Part shown: one piece after another, positions 21,573-31,816 of the stretch
How the letters are laid out: every line of letters starts with the position of its first letter
Position numbering within the stretch: position 1 is the stretch's first letter
Origin: Ctena decussata
Lineage: Eukaryota > Mollusca > Bivalvia > Lucinida > Lucinidae
NCBI GenBank assembly: GCA_963989385.1
Contig: OZ022511.1
Coordinates: 1,612,001 to 1,676,000 of the forward strand
Direction: 5' to 3'
DNA length: 64,000 nt
Notes under the pieces: generated by a model
Told to the model about the DNA's origin: nothing
What the model saw: only the letters and a program-made list of their open reading frames with translations
Database searches by the model: none
Program-made: the position numbers and the translations under genes

Positions 21573-22350
21573 CAACCGGGGATCCAGGGGGTGGGCTTTA
21601 GGGGCTTCAGCCCCGCCATCTGGACATCTGTGTCATGTATAATATGTAGGCCTCCAGATAGTAAGGAGTATCTCATGACAGTTTCAGATTATTTATCCAT
21701 GTGGTTAGATTAGAATATGTGTTGTGACATATCATTAGAATCGCCTCCCACAGGCGATTCTAATGAGATATCACAAGGTATTTATCAAGGCCAAAAAGGC
21801 CAGACCGCGTAGCCCAATCGGTAGGGCACCTGACTCATAAAAGTAAAAAGTATGCAAAGACCAGGAACTGAAACAATCAAAATCCAAATCCAGCCCTCAA
21901 ACCATAGTTGGAAATCTGAAAAGGAATGGTATAACAAAGACCCACATCTCAAATCTATGTCTAATACAAGTCCGAGGACCTGGGTTCGAAACCTGGTCTG
22001 GCCACATACTTTTGTTTCTCCTTCCGCTGATTCAAGAAGGGCAGTTGTCAGTTACTGGCGAAAGTATGTGCACTTAGTACTAGTTAACCGCTTAGGAGGT
22101 CTTAAGCCTGCCCAGGAATAGTGTGGCTAGATGACCATAGTTGTTTACTGTGGACTTTAAGCAACTAATCAATCAATCAATCAAGGCCAAAAAGACATTA
22201 TCCAAATATAAATGAATAAATAATTATGTCATATATTTTCAAGCCCCGTCCTCCTCTCCCGCCCCAACACACACATGTACATCTCTGTACCTCCCAGCCC
22301 CGCCAGTTATCCAGAGCACCACAGTACGTTGTGGTCTGGATCCAGGCCTG
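21573..22350 (+). mobile_element. CAGG-ended MITE, copy 3, split by a SINE
   Basis: Left part 21573-21784 (GGGGATCCAGGGGGTGGGC, then a central palindrome near 21724-21776) and right part 22195-22350 (TTTTCAAGCCCCGTCC to TGGATCCAGGCCTG) correspond to the two halves of copy 1 at 6599-6983. The SINE and its target duplication lie between them. Confidence 0.8.
21799..22180 (+). mobile_element. tRNA-derived SINE (copy 1), itself interrupted in the anticodon arm
   Basis: A perfect 14-bp target duplication, TCAAGGCCAAAAAG, lies at 21785-21798 and 22181-22194. The head has a Pol III A-box region (TAGCCCAATCGG) and a B box (GGTTCGAAACC). The body matches the uninterrupted copy at 61932-62209 (TTTCTCCTTCCGCTGATTCA, GTATGTGCACTTAGTACT, CCGCTTAGGAGGTC). 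The tail is (AATC)n. About 130 bp (21837-21968) interrupts the anticodon arm; that insert begins with the same 70 bp as the minus-strand repeat at 49799-50196. Confidence 0.9.
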
Positions 22351-22820
22351 CATAGTGAATGTTCTTCTACAAGAAAACTTCTGAAATTAAGCAATGTTTT
22401 GCAACTGGTAAAACTGCATTGCCTGTAATGTCAGTATGAATTACGTAAGGCCATATTTAAAAATATTTTGGTTGCTCTCTCCCTACCCAGTCTTAAAATT
22501 TCAAGTAGGTGGGTAGATTTTTTTTTTGTTGTTGAAGATTCTAGAGATGTTGATAAAGATTTCAAAATGACACAAGGCAGAAAAAACAGGCTTTGAAAAA
22601 TTGGATGCAGTTTCTTTCAAGCAGCTGTATGGTTCATATGTATAATTTGATGTGTATTTCATATTTCAGTAGTTTGCATTATTACTTTTGAACCTTGGAA
22701 ACCTGAAGAAGACCAAAATGTAATGAAATATATATATAAAAAAAATCTTTCAGTCAAGAATGTCAATAAAACTTTTTGAGTAGGCAGGATTTTTCTGGGT
22801 AGGTAGGGTGAGGGCAAACA
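22351..22820. other. Unremarkable part of the intron
   Basis: AT-rich with short poly-T and TATATA runs. I see no coding or repeat structure that I can support. Confidence 0.4.
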
Positions 22821-22953
22821 AACAATGTTTTATTTTTGGCCGAAACACGCGTCTCATACTCTCCCCTGCTCATCCTTTGGCCCTCGCTTTGTGCCTCTGA
22901 CACTCAAACTGTTGGTTACTAATTTTAACTTCTTAATTTTGCTTCTTTTTCAG

Positions 22954-23010
22954 AAATTGTATCCAGACATAAAACCAAAGTATAAAAAGATCAAAGAGAA
23001 TGCAGAATGA
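22954..23010 (+). CDS. UQCR10: Cytochrome b-c1 complex subunit 9 (UQCR10/QCR9), exon 2
   Basis: After a strong acceptor (TTTTGCTTCTTTTTCAG, ending 22953) the frame continues in phase 0 with KLYPDIKPKYKKIKENAE and stops at TGA 23008-23010. This matches the conserved C-terminus of the family (GKLWKxIKHKYE), which lies on the intermembrane-space side of complex III. The Trp usually found in KLW is Tyr here. The joined protein is 66 residues. Because the exon is only 19 codons, length-based gene finding would miss it. No AATAAA is seen before the MITE at 23109; the first candidate, AAAATAAATTTT near 23236, lies inside that MITE. Confidence 0.88.
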   Translation, partial: KLYPDIKPKYKKIKENAE

Positions 23011-23108
23011 CGTGGAAAACATACAGGGATTATTTTAACATTGTATTAGACTTGTTTTTGACCAGCCATTGTGTGACATGAATCAAGAATTTGGACAAAT
23101 AGGATATA

Positions 23109-23323
23109 CAGTCAACTCTCGATATCTCAAACACTGATATCTCAAAGTCACTCATATATCAACGATAGTAGTTTGGACACATTTCCTGTTTTTCTGTACA
23201 GTTCAGCTCTCGATATCTCAATCTACAGATATCTCAAAATAAATTTTCTGGGACCAGAAAATTTATTTTGAGATAACAGAAGTTTGGGATGAATTTCGAC
23301 TTTGAGATATCGAGAGTCGACTG
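23109..23323. mobile_element. 215-bp TA-flanked MITE (Tc1/mariner/pogo type)
   Basis: Ends CAGTCAACTCTCGATATCTC on the left and, inverted, CAGTCGACTCTCGATATCTC on the right, with TA on both sides (23107-23108, 23324-23325). The interior repeats CGATATCTCAA and has an AAAATTTATTTTGAGATA hairpin. It lies about 100 bp downstream of the UQCR10 stop and may supply its poly(A) signal. Confidence 0.88.
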
Positions 23324-23329
23324 TACTAC

Positions 23330-23930
23330 TGGGCCACCATGAACATTCGGCAGTCTTCAAATAAGGTGGCATTTTTCTGGATAATGGTGATTAATTAATT
23401 TTTCATATTTATCCATAAAACAATCTGTAATGGTCCCTCATCAGAGCTGCCTCATTGAGGTAGTTCTGATGGGGGCCATAACATGTTTTATGAATTATCA
23501 TAGAATTTGTTATTCACACCTCTTGTTTGTGGTTCTAGCTACTGTCTGAATCCTCTCTTAATTGTGAATTGTGATAATTGGGGAAAAATTATATCTCATG
23601 AAAGAAGCACATAAAAGATTTTTATGTTATAAGTTAATTGGAAAGGAAATAATGTAAATTTATATACATGTATTAAGAACATTCTTAAGTATTTTCGTTA
23701 ATGGGCAGACCAAAATTGACAGTGTGTAAAAACAGAACATTCAAAAGAGATTTTTCTGTTCTAAAGAACTAAACAGAAACTGATAAAGATTTACAGAGCA
23801 GATTTTAAGGAAACGTCAGGTTTTGATCTTTTAATACCGGTAATTTTCAAGATGAATACGTTTGAAAGATGAGGGTTTCATTAAAATATGGCAAATACAT
23901 CTAACGTGTTAAACTATATTCTGGATCCAG
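23330..23930. other. Intergenic sequence with one short palindrome
   Basis: About 23438-23490 has CCTCATCAGAGCTGCCTCA facing TGAGGTAGTTCTGATGGGGG, a diverged core of the palindrome family at 23934-24126. The rest is AT-rich with no supported feature. Confidence 0.5.
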
Positions 23931-23933
23931 GAC

Positions 23934-24126
23934 CTCAGAGCACCAGATAAGAAGAGCTAACAGGGATAGTTCAGAGTTAATTTTCACATTTTTGAATGGA
24001 AACATAATGGTGTGACCATTTATTAGAGCGGTCTCGGCGAGACGGCTTCAAAGAGGGGTCACAACGTATGCTTTTATTGAAACTGAGGATAATTATCCCT
24101 CTTATCCCTTCGTATCTGGAGCTCTG
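23934..24126. mobile_element. Foldback palindrome element (CAGAGC...GCTCTG family)
   Basis: Both halves match in inverse: CAGAGCACCAGATAAGAAG...AGGGATAGTT and GATAATTATCCCTCTTATCC...ATCTGGAGCTCTG. The central stem has GGTGTGACC/GGGGTCACAAC arms around GGTCTCGGCGAGACG. Related pieces lie at 20760-20870, 25205-25335, 26058-26110 and 28597-28700. Confidence 0.75.
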
Positions 24127-24194
24127 ATCATACAGTTTGCGAGATGTACTGATAAAAGGAGACCCATAAAGGTTTCTCACTAGAATTTTGAAAC

Positions 24195-24345
24195 CAGGGT
24201 TCTAGGTTATAAAACTTAAGAATAATCTCAAATTCAAAATAAACCAGACTGATTGGCTGCTTCTGAGCATGTGCTCGGAAGCAGCAAATCACTGTGCTTT
24301 ATTTTGAGTTTGAGAAATGTACTCAAGTTTTATAACCTCTTGGCC
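24195..24345. mobile_element. Hairpin MITE with AGGTTATAAAACTT ends, copy 1
   Basis: CAGGGTTCTAGGTTATAAAA at the left faces AAGTTTTATAACCTCTTGGCC at the right. The inner arms (CTGCTTC around GAGCATGTGCTC, and GAAGCAG) continue the fold. A second family member is 37999-38242. Confidence 0.75.
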
Positions 24346-24715
24346 AGAGTTTGGACTCCTGTTTTAGAAATTCCGCTGAGAATTCTCAGACCCAAAGATG
24401 TCTTTTGAAAAGAATTGGAAGTCCAGCAATGTAATATTGAAGATTTTCTCCAAAATGGAGTCCCCAGCCGGACTGCAAACAACACGGAGTTTATATGAAG
24501 CCTGTCTGGATTCATCAACTTTCCGTCGTTATTTACGATGAGTAGATATACCAGTATGATTTGGTTGCCAATTTTACAAGGGAGGCAACCATAGCAGAAT
24601 GATGTTTTCTCCCCTGACAGGTGAACTCCCATGAAGGATAAGCATATACTGTCTAGAGAAAAGTGGCAGAAATATACAAAGCTGGATTCATTCTCCTTAA
24701 TCTGAAAGTAGATAG

Positions 24716-24946
24716 GAGCCGGGACACGACAAAACCATCAATGTGGTTGTGCGCCCAGCACAGACTCAGATCAGCCTGAGCATCCACCCAGTCTGATCAG
24801 AGTCTTCGCTGTCCGCATGGAGGTAACCCTTAGCTACCATTTAAGCGCTTAGAAAAAAGTCTGAGCGGACCAGGCGGATGCCCAGGCTGATCTGAGTCTG
24901 CGCTGGTCGCACAACCACATTGTTGGTTTTGTAGTGTCACGGCTCA
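24716..24946. mobile_element. GAGCCG-type inverted-repeat MITE
   Basis: The outer arms are GAGCCGGGACACGACAAAAC and, inverted, GAGCCGTGACACTACAAAAC. The inner segments GACTCAGATCAGCCTGAGCA and CCAGGCTGATCTGAGTCTGC are also inverse copies. The whole unit of about 230 bp folds. Other copies: 13074, 34222, 38362, 39277 (partial), 39495, 60355, 60775 and 63728 (remnant). Confidence 0.9.
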
Positions 24947-25043
24947 TAGCATTCTAGAAACTGTTAGCTGTTTGCTTAGCAGAATTTGGGCTTACTTTGT
25001 CCCTTTATACCATGTTTAAAGTACCCTCATGTTCTTGAATACT

Positions 25044-25110
25044 GGGACACCTAAAACCCATTAATTTTCCATTTGGGACAAATGGAAAATTAATGGTTTT
25101 AGGTGTCCAA
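25044..25110. repeat. Near-perfect 67-bp palindrome
   Basis: GGGACACCTAAAACCCATTA...TTTCCATTT, then GGGAC as loop, then the inverse AAATGGAAA...GGTTTTAGGTGTCC. Arms are about 30 bp with one indel. It is probably a short hairpin MITE. Confidence 0.8.
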
Positions 25111-25204
25111 ATACTAAAGCATGTAAGCTATGTAGGAAGAGCTACGTACATACATGTATATGTTGCTTTGACATTAAGGTTTCTAGTTCTTATTTCTCAT
25201 CAGA

Positions 25205-25480
25205 ACCATATGTTGTGACCTCTCATCTAAACAGTCTTGACGAGACGGTTCAGATGAGGGGTAACAACCTATGTTTTTATGCAGTGTCAACAAAAACTAT
25301 CCCTTACTATCACCAAATACTCCCTTGTATCTAGAGCTCTGGGAAAAGCTTGTCTCACTTCACAAATTTGGGGGGGGGGATAGTTTTTTGTCAAGTCTGC
25401 ATAAAGATGCCCAGCAGGCACATGGCACAGTGTTGAGGTTGATGACGTGGCATCGACGTTATTCTGACGTCATGTGGCGG
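25205..25480. repeat. Palindrome-family copy plus a fragment of the GACGTC element
   Basis: ATATGTTGTGACCTCTCATC and its inverse flank GTCTTGACGAGACGG, then GAACTATCCC- and TATCTAGAGCTCTGG-type sequence follows as in 23934-24126. From about 25410, CCCAGCAGGCACATGGCAC...TGACGTCATGTGGCGGC is a diverged copy of 5446-5553. Confidence 0.6.
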
Positions 25481-26148
25481 CTTGGTGAGGGGTATCAACA
25501 AATGTTTCCAAGGAAAAATTGTCCCTTGGATATATATCAGCAAGCACTCCTCTTTAGGTCTTGATCTAAGGAAATCACAACATGTATTTAAATGCAGTTG
25601 AAAGCATTTATGAAACACAAACTGTATGCTGGAGAGAAAATAGCAGAAAAAAATCCCACAGATTCAGTGTTCAATTATTTACATTTTAATATTGTTTAGC
25701 ATGATTCCCTCAATCTCACAGTCAGTTATTATTCTTGTGTGATCATGGCTTTAAATGGATTGAGAATATAGACGCTTATTGATCGCAGTCTTATAAAACC
25801 AAGACTAATCATTTAAAAGTGAACTCCAAAATGAACAAGGATAATTATATAGGTATCAAGAATAAATATCAGCATCATTCAAAAATCATACTGATTCAAC
25901 CCATGGTTATTTCATAGCAGCTGACATGATAATGATTAATGGGAACATTTGAGGGGAGGTAAATCTTAGTAAGAACAATTTGTCTCCCATTTCATTGAAG
26001 GCTTCTTTTTCTGGAAAGGATTTGCTCCCCAGAGCAAATTCTTTCCATTTAGAGGAGCTTCCAGAGCTCCGGATAAGAAGGGGTAATAGGGATAATTCAA
26101 AGATGATTTTGTAGCACCTGTGCACCTGCTTGTGATATAGGTCTCCAT
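25481..26148. other. Intergenic AT-rich sequence
   Basis: No gene. A half-copy of the palindrome family (CCAGAGCTCCGGATAAGAAG...AGGGATAATTC) lies at about 26058-26110. Confidence 0.4.
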
Positions 26149-27245
26149 TTTTATACGCCCGTTTTGAAAAAAAACGGACGTATTATGGCATGGCCCTGGC
26201 CTTCCTTCCGTCAACAGTCTTTTGGGCACCTCATTTCAGTAACAGTGTGAAATATTTTCGTGAAATTTTGTAGGCATATATATTAGGATTGGGCAAACTG
26301 TCGCGTACAGTAATGGTTGCTCCCCTCACTTTGTTTCCAAGTTAGGCCCCTTTGATTATTTTTATACGCCCGTTTTGAAAAAATGGATGTCATGGCGCTG
26401 TCCGTCCTTCCGTAAACATTCTTGTGCGCGCCATAACTCAGTAACCATTTGGGATATCTTCATGAAATTTTGTAGGCATATGTATTAGGTAGGGGAAACG
26501 TGTCGCGTACAAGAATGGTTGCTCCCCCTTCCTTGGTTTCAAAGTTATGCCCCTTTGATTGTTTTTTACCCTACAGGTCTTGTGCGCGCCAGAACTAGAT
26601 AACTGTTTTGGATATCTTCATGAACTTCATAGCAATGTGTATGAAGTCCCAACAATGTGTCGCGTACAACAGTGGTTGATCTCCCTTTTTTCGTTTCTGA
26701 GTTACATCCCTTTTATTAGTTCTTTTGGGCTGTTTTTGTGTATACTTATATTGTGCATACATTTACTCAGTAACTGTTTGCTATATCATGATGAAACTTT
26801 ATAGCAATGTGCATGATCATAAGATAATATGTCGCATATAAGAATGGTTACTCCCCCTTTCTTAATTTTGGAGTAAATTCCCTTTCCTCCTTCCATAAAC
26901 ATTCTTGTGTGCGCCATAACTCAGTAACCATTTGGGATATCTTCATGAAATTTTGTAGGCATATGTAGTAGGTAGGGGGAATGTATCACATACAAGAATG
27001 GTTGCTCCCCCTTCCTTGGTTTCCAAGTTATGCCCCTTTGATTTTTTTTCCCCCCTGCAGGTCTTGTGCTCGCCATAACTAGATAACTGTTTGGGATATC
27101 TTTATGAAACTTCATAGAAATGTGTATGAAGTCCCAACGATGTGTCGCGTACAACAATGGTTGCTCTCCCTTACTTCGTTACTGAGTTAAATCCCTTTTA
27201 TTAGTTCTTTTCGGCTATTTTTGTGTATACTTATGTTGTGCATAC

Positions 27246-30200
27246 CAGTGGGAACGCGTATCCATGGCGGAGTGATATTTTTATACAGATAGCAACGAAA
27301 TAACGTTCGAAATTTCTCAGACTCAGATTCAGTCGACAAACGTGTCGCAATTTCAGTGATGCTTTGTCAGCGAATCAAGCTACACAAAGCCGAAAATAAG
27401 ATATGGTATTATTCCTTACATCTTAATTTAATTCTCTATGCCTTTAAGACCAGAGCTAAACACCGAGATATTCTGCAATCGAACGTTTTACGTGATCATG
27501 TAAAGACGACTCTTATCCGCCAACTTCAACAGCAATTTTCAAAATAAATCGACTCTCCCGTCGGCGGACATATGCCATGAAAAACCATGGTGTCTGCCCT
27601 TTCTCCATTATAAAAATTAAGTAATTCGGTGTTTGGGACAATTTCCTTTGCAAAATAATGTTTAGGTACCCTATTTCATTTTCTCAAATTAATGGCGGAT
27701 TTTTTACCTGATCGATAGACAGCAAAATAATCTGTAATAAATTTAAACATTACCGAAATGTTCTTGAATCCTGAAATCCGACACAGGAAGAGAAAAACGC
27801 ATCTAGTAATTCAACATACAACATTATTTTATTCTGTACTTTCTTCAGAATGATTGGGAAAAGAATTCTGATCAGTAGCCTACACCATACTGTAAACAAA
27901 TCGATCGATTTATGACAGTTGTGACGCAATTACAGAACTGCGTCAACTATTTCAAACTTCGCATTTACTTGCTTATAAGTTATTAAGACCCGTACATTGT
28001 TGTCACAATCAGAGGGACTGCTAGAAAAAATAATTCTGCTTTCCAATTAATCCTGCACGTGCCAATATTTCAAAGCCTCTCCTGCAACTCACACGATCAC
28101 CCTACCCAACTTAAGGCCCCTCTACCCCCCCCCCCCCTTTCTTCCTCCACCCTTCCTCCATCCCCAACCCCCACCCCTACACACACACATATGCACACAA
28201 CTTTTAACTTTCTTTTACATGAAAAACTAAGCAAAATATAATAGATGTTTAGCCATGTTTAGCCATAACAAATACTTGCAAAACTTCATTGACTAAAATC
28301 CTTGATTAAAAAGTGCAGTGTAGACCTGGGTTAGACTGTACTATCAAAACAGCAGTCTAATCAGGGTCAGTACTATTTGATTTTCCCAGCAATTTCGACA
28401 CACTGTCAGATGGTGAAAGTGGTAGGACAATTGCAGTAATGAAGATTTTGTTTCAACTTTAAGCTTAGAAAATAACTTGGCCATACATACTTATACACTC
28501 CTTTACACTCCATATAATTTCAGCCAACATTGAGAAGCAGCATATGTACTGTTAAATGAGCTTTTGAGCATTAAAATTGCAGTATGCATGTTTATAACAT
28601 AGGTTTTGGCCCTCTGTGGAACTACCTTAATGAGGAGTTCAAATGAGGGGTTACAACATATATATTTACTTGTTAGTTGTTTATCCCCTTTTTAAGAGTG
28701 TAAACAACTAACAAGAATTTATTGATTCTTCCTAAGAAGAAACCAGGGATTTAATAAAATACATATTTATTATGAAATGCCAGGTGTGTCAAATACTAGC
28801 TCATCAGGTGGGGGTGGGGGCTGTCAGCTCTGCAATGCCCTTGGTTCATAAATTAAAATGCCACAGTGTGTTTATATACTCGGTGATCTTTTGAGGGATT
28901 TGCTCTAACTGTTGCCAAAAATCTCATGGAAATCTATCAGTAGGGGCAAATCTCATGCAAAAATTATATAATTTATAATGAATGGTACCTTAACTTTTCA
29001 TTGAGAATGGAGAATTTCTCAAAATTTTAGTTCAATGTGATGTGTTCTCTAATATGATTCTGAGTCACACTCACAAAAAACAAAACAAATAAAAAGCACA
29101 GCTGTCCAGCAAACCAGAAAACTTGATTAAATATGTGGCAAAAGCTCAGGACTTGGTAATCTATTCTCTAAGTTGAATAATGGTAAGATATAAACATAAT
29201 TAAACAAGAAAAATAATAATGAGAGGGCACAACAGGTGTTAATATGAAGCCCATTGATGCTGGTGCAACAATTATGGTGGAACTGTGTAATTGTTTTCAT
29301 TCTAACATAGTCTTGACTTGTAGAAGGACAAACAGCATTATGCAACATTCCACATAAAGTGCAGGGTCCATCAGTTAGCAGGGCATGCCCCATTCATTAT
29401 TTTGTGCCCTTATAATGATATAAAAAAGCTTGCTAGCATAATAAAGTCCTAAATATTTGGCCAATAAAATCCTCTGTGAAAATGCTTTTTAATAGGTTGG
29501 TGTGTGTGTGTGTGTGTTTGGGGGGTGGGGATAGACAGGAAGGGGCTACCTCTCATTCAACTGCACTAAACTGCATCCCTTTACAGTCATGACTCATCAT
29601 TTAATGTCTGTCATCAAGCTTTTCTCTCTAGTAACTTAATAACTGATTAGTAATTACAAGTTTCTTCGCTTTGGTCAGAAGCTGCAAACATTTAAGATGG
29701 ATTAAATTAATCAGGAAATATAATTTTTTTTTATTTTTCAGTTTATGGTATCATTTCTATTAATATAACTTCAATATGAGCCTTTTAATTTTCTTTATGA
29801 GATTTAAGCTAAAACATAACTTTTGGCATTTAACTCTATAGAATATGTATTTCTTCATGCCCCTTTCCCTTCCTCCCATCTCAGCCACAGGCCAATCATA
29901 AAAAGTATTTTGTTTGCAGTTGCCTATTAACTAGGATTTTTGGAGAGTACTTAGGTAGGTAGGCTTTCTTTTTAATCCCTGCAAACTATGAAAACAACAA
30001 AAACAAATAATAGTTCTACAAAAAATGTCACACACAGTTACAGTAATTACCCATAATACTAAGATAACAGCATCCTACATTTTGAACATATCTATATCAC
30101 CCACAAATGGAGTACCCAAAATGTGCAGGTATTAAGGAAAAATTGCTGACCCAGATCAGACTGCTCCTGGGTCTACACTGCTTGCTCAGACCTGTTTGTC

Positions 30201-30281
30201 TTACTATGCAGGTTGATCACGGTAAATGTGCCGTTAAATAAAAAAAATAGATCTAGGGTGTCCCAAGTGGCCATCTTTTTT

Positions 30282-30312
<31 letters not shown>

Positions 30313-31816
30313 AAGGTGAATTTTGGTGTGTAGGTAAGCAGTTGATATCTACCCACCAAAAGTGCAGGGTCCAGACTCAGGGGTAAGGTGAATTTTGGTG
30401 GGTAGGTAGGCAGTTGCTATCTTCCCACCAAAAGTGCAGGGCCCAGACTCTTTTTTTTGGAAATTTTGGGTGGAGCCAGGTTATTTTTTTTTCACTGATT
30501 TTTGAGGCCAGATTATTTTTTGAAATCCCCTTATGAGCTGATTTATTTTTTACTTGCATATTTTTTCTTCCAAAGACAGGGATTTTTTTTTCGAAAAATA
30601 TTCCTCCCCCCCCCCCCCCCCCCCCCCAAGAATATCAAATGGTCGGTCCCTTAGCGCCTAGCGGGACAGGGTTTTGGCCGATTTGTGAGAAAGGACAAGC
30701 TGTCTCTTGTTCTTTTTGTTGGATGACTTCTGAAATGGTACGTGTGTGTTGAGGGGGTAGGGGGGGGGGGGTGGCGTCGTTCGGGACAGAATTCTTTAGA
30801 AGAGCGAGTGGTCTCAGAATGTGGGGCGCGTTATCTTGGGGGAAGTTGTCTGGGGGAGTTTTCTTAGAATCTTTGGCGAGTTGTCACCTGAAGATGGGGC
30901 GACATGTCTTGTGGCTTTTTCGTTTGTCAAACTTTGTGGTTGACCAGTGTGTTTGTTTTGCCATAGGAGTTTGAAATTCTGTCAATAGAATACCAAAAAA
31001 ATGCATATCCTACAAAATCACACCCAGTTATTTAAATATATATCTTTTTATAATACATATATGTATAAATATGAACGCGGTTCTGTAGAATTTGCATTTT
31101 TTTTTTTTTATTTTATTGACGAAATTTCAGACTCCTGTGGTTTTGCTTTCTCTCGTTCTCGGCGTGTAGCCTAAATTCAGAAGCCCAAAAAATCGCAGGC
31201 AGACAGACTAACGCAAAATCTTAATAAATTCACAGTATGCTAAATGATTACAAGCTTTACTATACCATAAATGAAAAAACAGTTGGTCTCCTCAAGTCGA
31301 TCCAGCTGAAAAAATGTCTGTGTGTTGACGAACGCACGTGCCATGTATACGTAAAAATGACCAACTTCATTATCGATTTTCAAACTAAATAGACTTTCTC
31401 CCGAAGATATACCACGCTAAAAGACGGTCGAATGTATGAACTACGGTTCAGTTATAATGGCATCTAATTTGGTTTTTGGGACAATTTTCTTTGCAAAATA
31501 ACTTTGGGGTACTGTCGTAGGGTTTTACTTTTCTGAAAAACGGTTGTCAAACTGTGATCGTTGTTTTGGGTGTGCAAACTGCATTGAGGTACCGATATGC
31601 GTCTGATTTCAATAACAAAACATCAAATTTCATTCTGATCTGGTCCGGTGGAAAATTATGACTGCATATCTTATCAAACGAGCATTATTTTGGGACTGTT
31701 TCTATTCAAAATTTCCCGCCATTTTTTTCCGGCGAAAAAAAGGGATAATTTCTTTATGCGTAGACGACCGCTCAGAAAATGAATTACTCAAATGTGATGA
31801 GTCTGCGTTCCCACTG
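27246..31816. mobile_element. 4.57-kb DNA element with CAGTGGGAACGC ends and 3-bp target duplication
   Basis: CAGTGGGAACGC starts at 27246 and its inverse ends at 31816. TAC is present on both sides (27243-27245 and 31817-31819). The flanks join to give GTGCATACATAAACTCAGTA, matching an uninterrupted unit near 26754 (GTGCATACATTTACTCAGTA). Inside, about 27500-27720 and about 31340-31560 are diverged direct repeats (shared TTTGGGACAATTTxCTTTGC). No transposase is recognised. A 63-codon frame at 27356-27547 is of unknown value. The superfamily is unassigned. Confidence 0.8.
27720..31300. other. Interior of the 4.57-kb element, no gene recognised
   Basis: It contains C- and G-homopolymers (28126-28139, 30291-30311, 30604-30628), a (GT)n run near 29500, and a palindrome-family copy at about 28597-28700. 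There is also a 70-80-bp tandem duplication at about 30312-30455 (GGTGAATTTTGGTG...CCAAAAGTGCAGG). Open frames show no domain. Confidence 0.45.

Larger units (their letters stand above)
16423..22953 (+). other. UQCR10 intron (6.5 kb)
   Basis: Starts with GTAAGT at 16423 and ends with a pyrimidine-rich tract and CAG at 22951-22953. It is filled with repeats: a short TATC run (about 16531), a 145-bp tandem duplication (17989), a duplicated 310-bp segment (19698/20086), a hairpin element (20593), a CAGG-ended MITE split by a SINE (21573-22350), and degraded copies of other families. Open frames in 16860-19500 show no recognisable domain. Confidence 0.85.

Noticed and set aside
21852..22121. Open frame sharing MQRPGTETIKIQIQPSNHSW with a frame at 49917-50183
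   Set aside because: Shared because both cross the same dispersed repeat; in one case the frame then enters a SINE.
30291..30628. Long G and C homopolymers as a G-quadruplex switch
   Set aside because: Pure homopolymer tracts of this length occur several times in the window (21284, 44221, 57239) and may include assembly noise; no conserved context supports a function.
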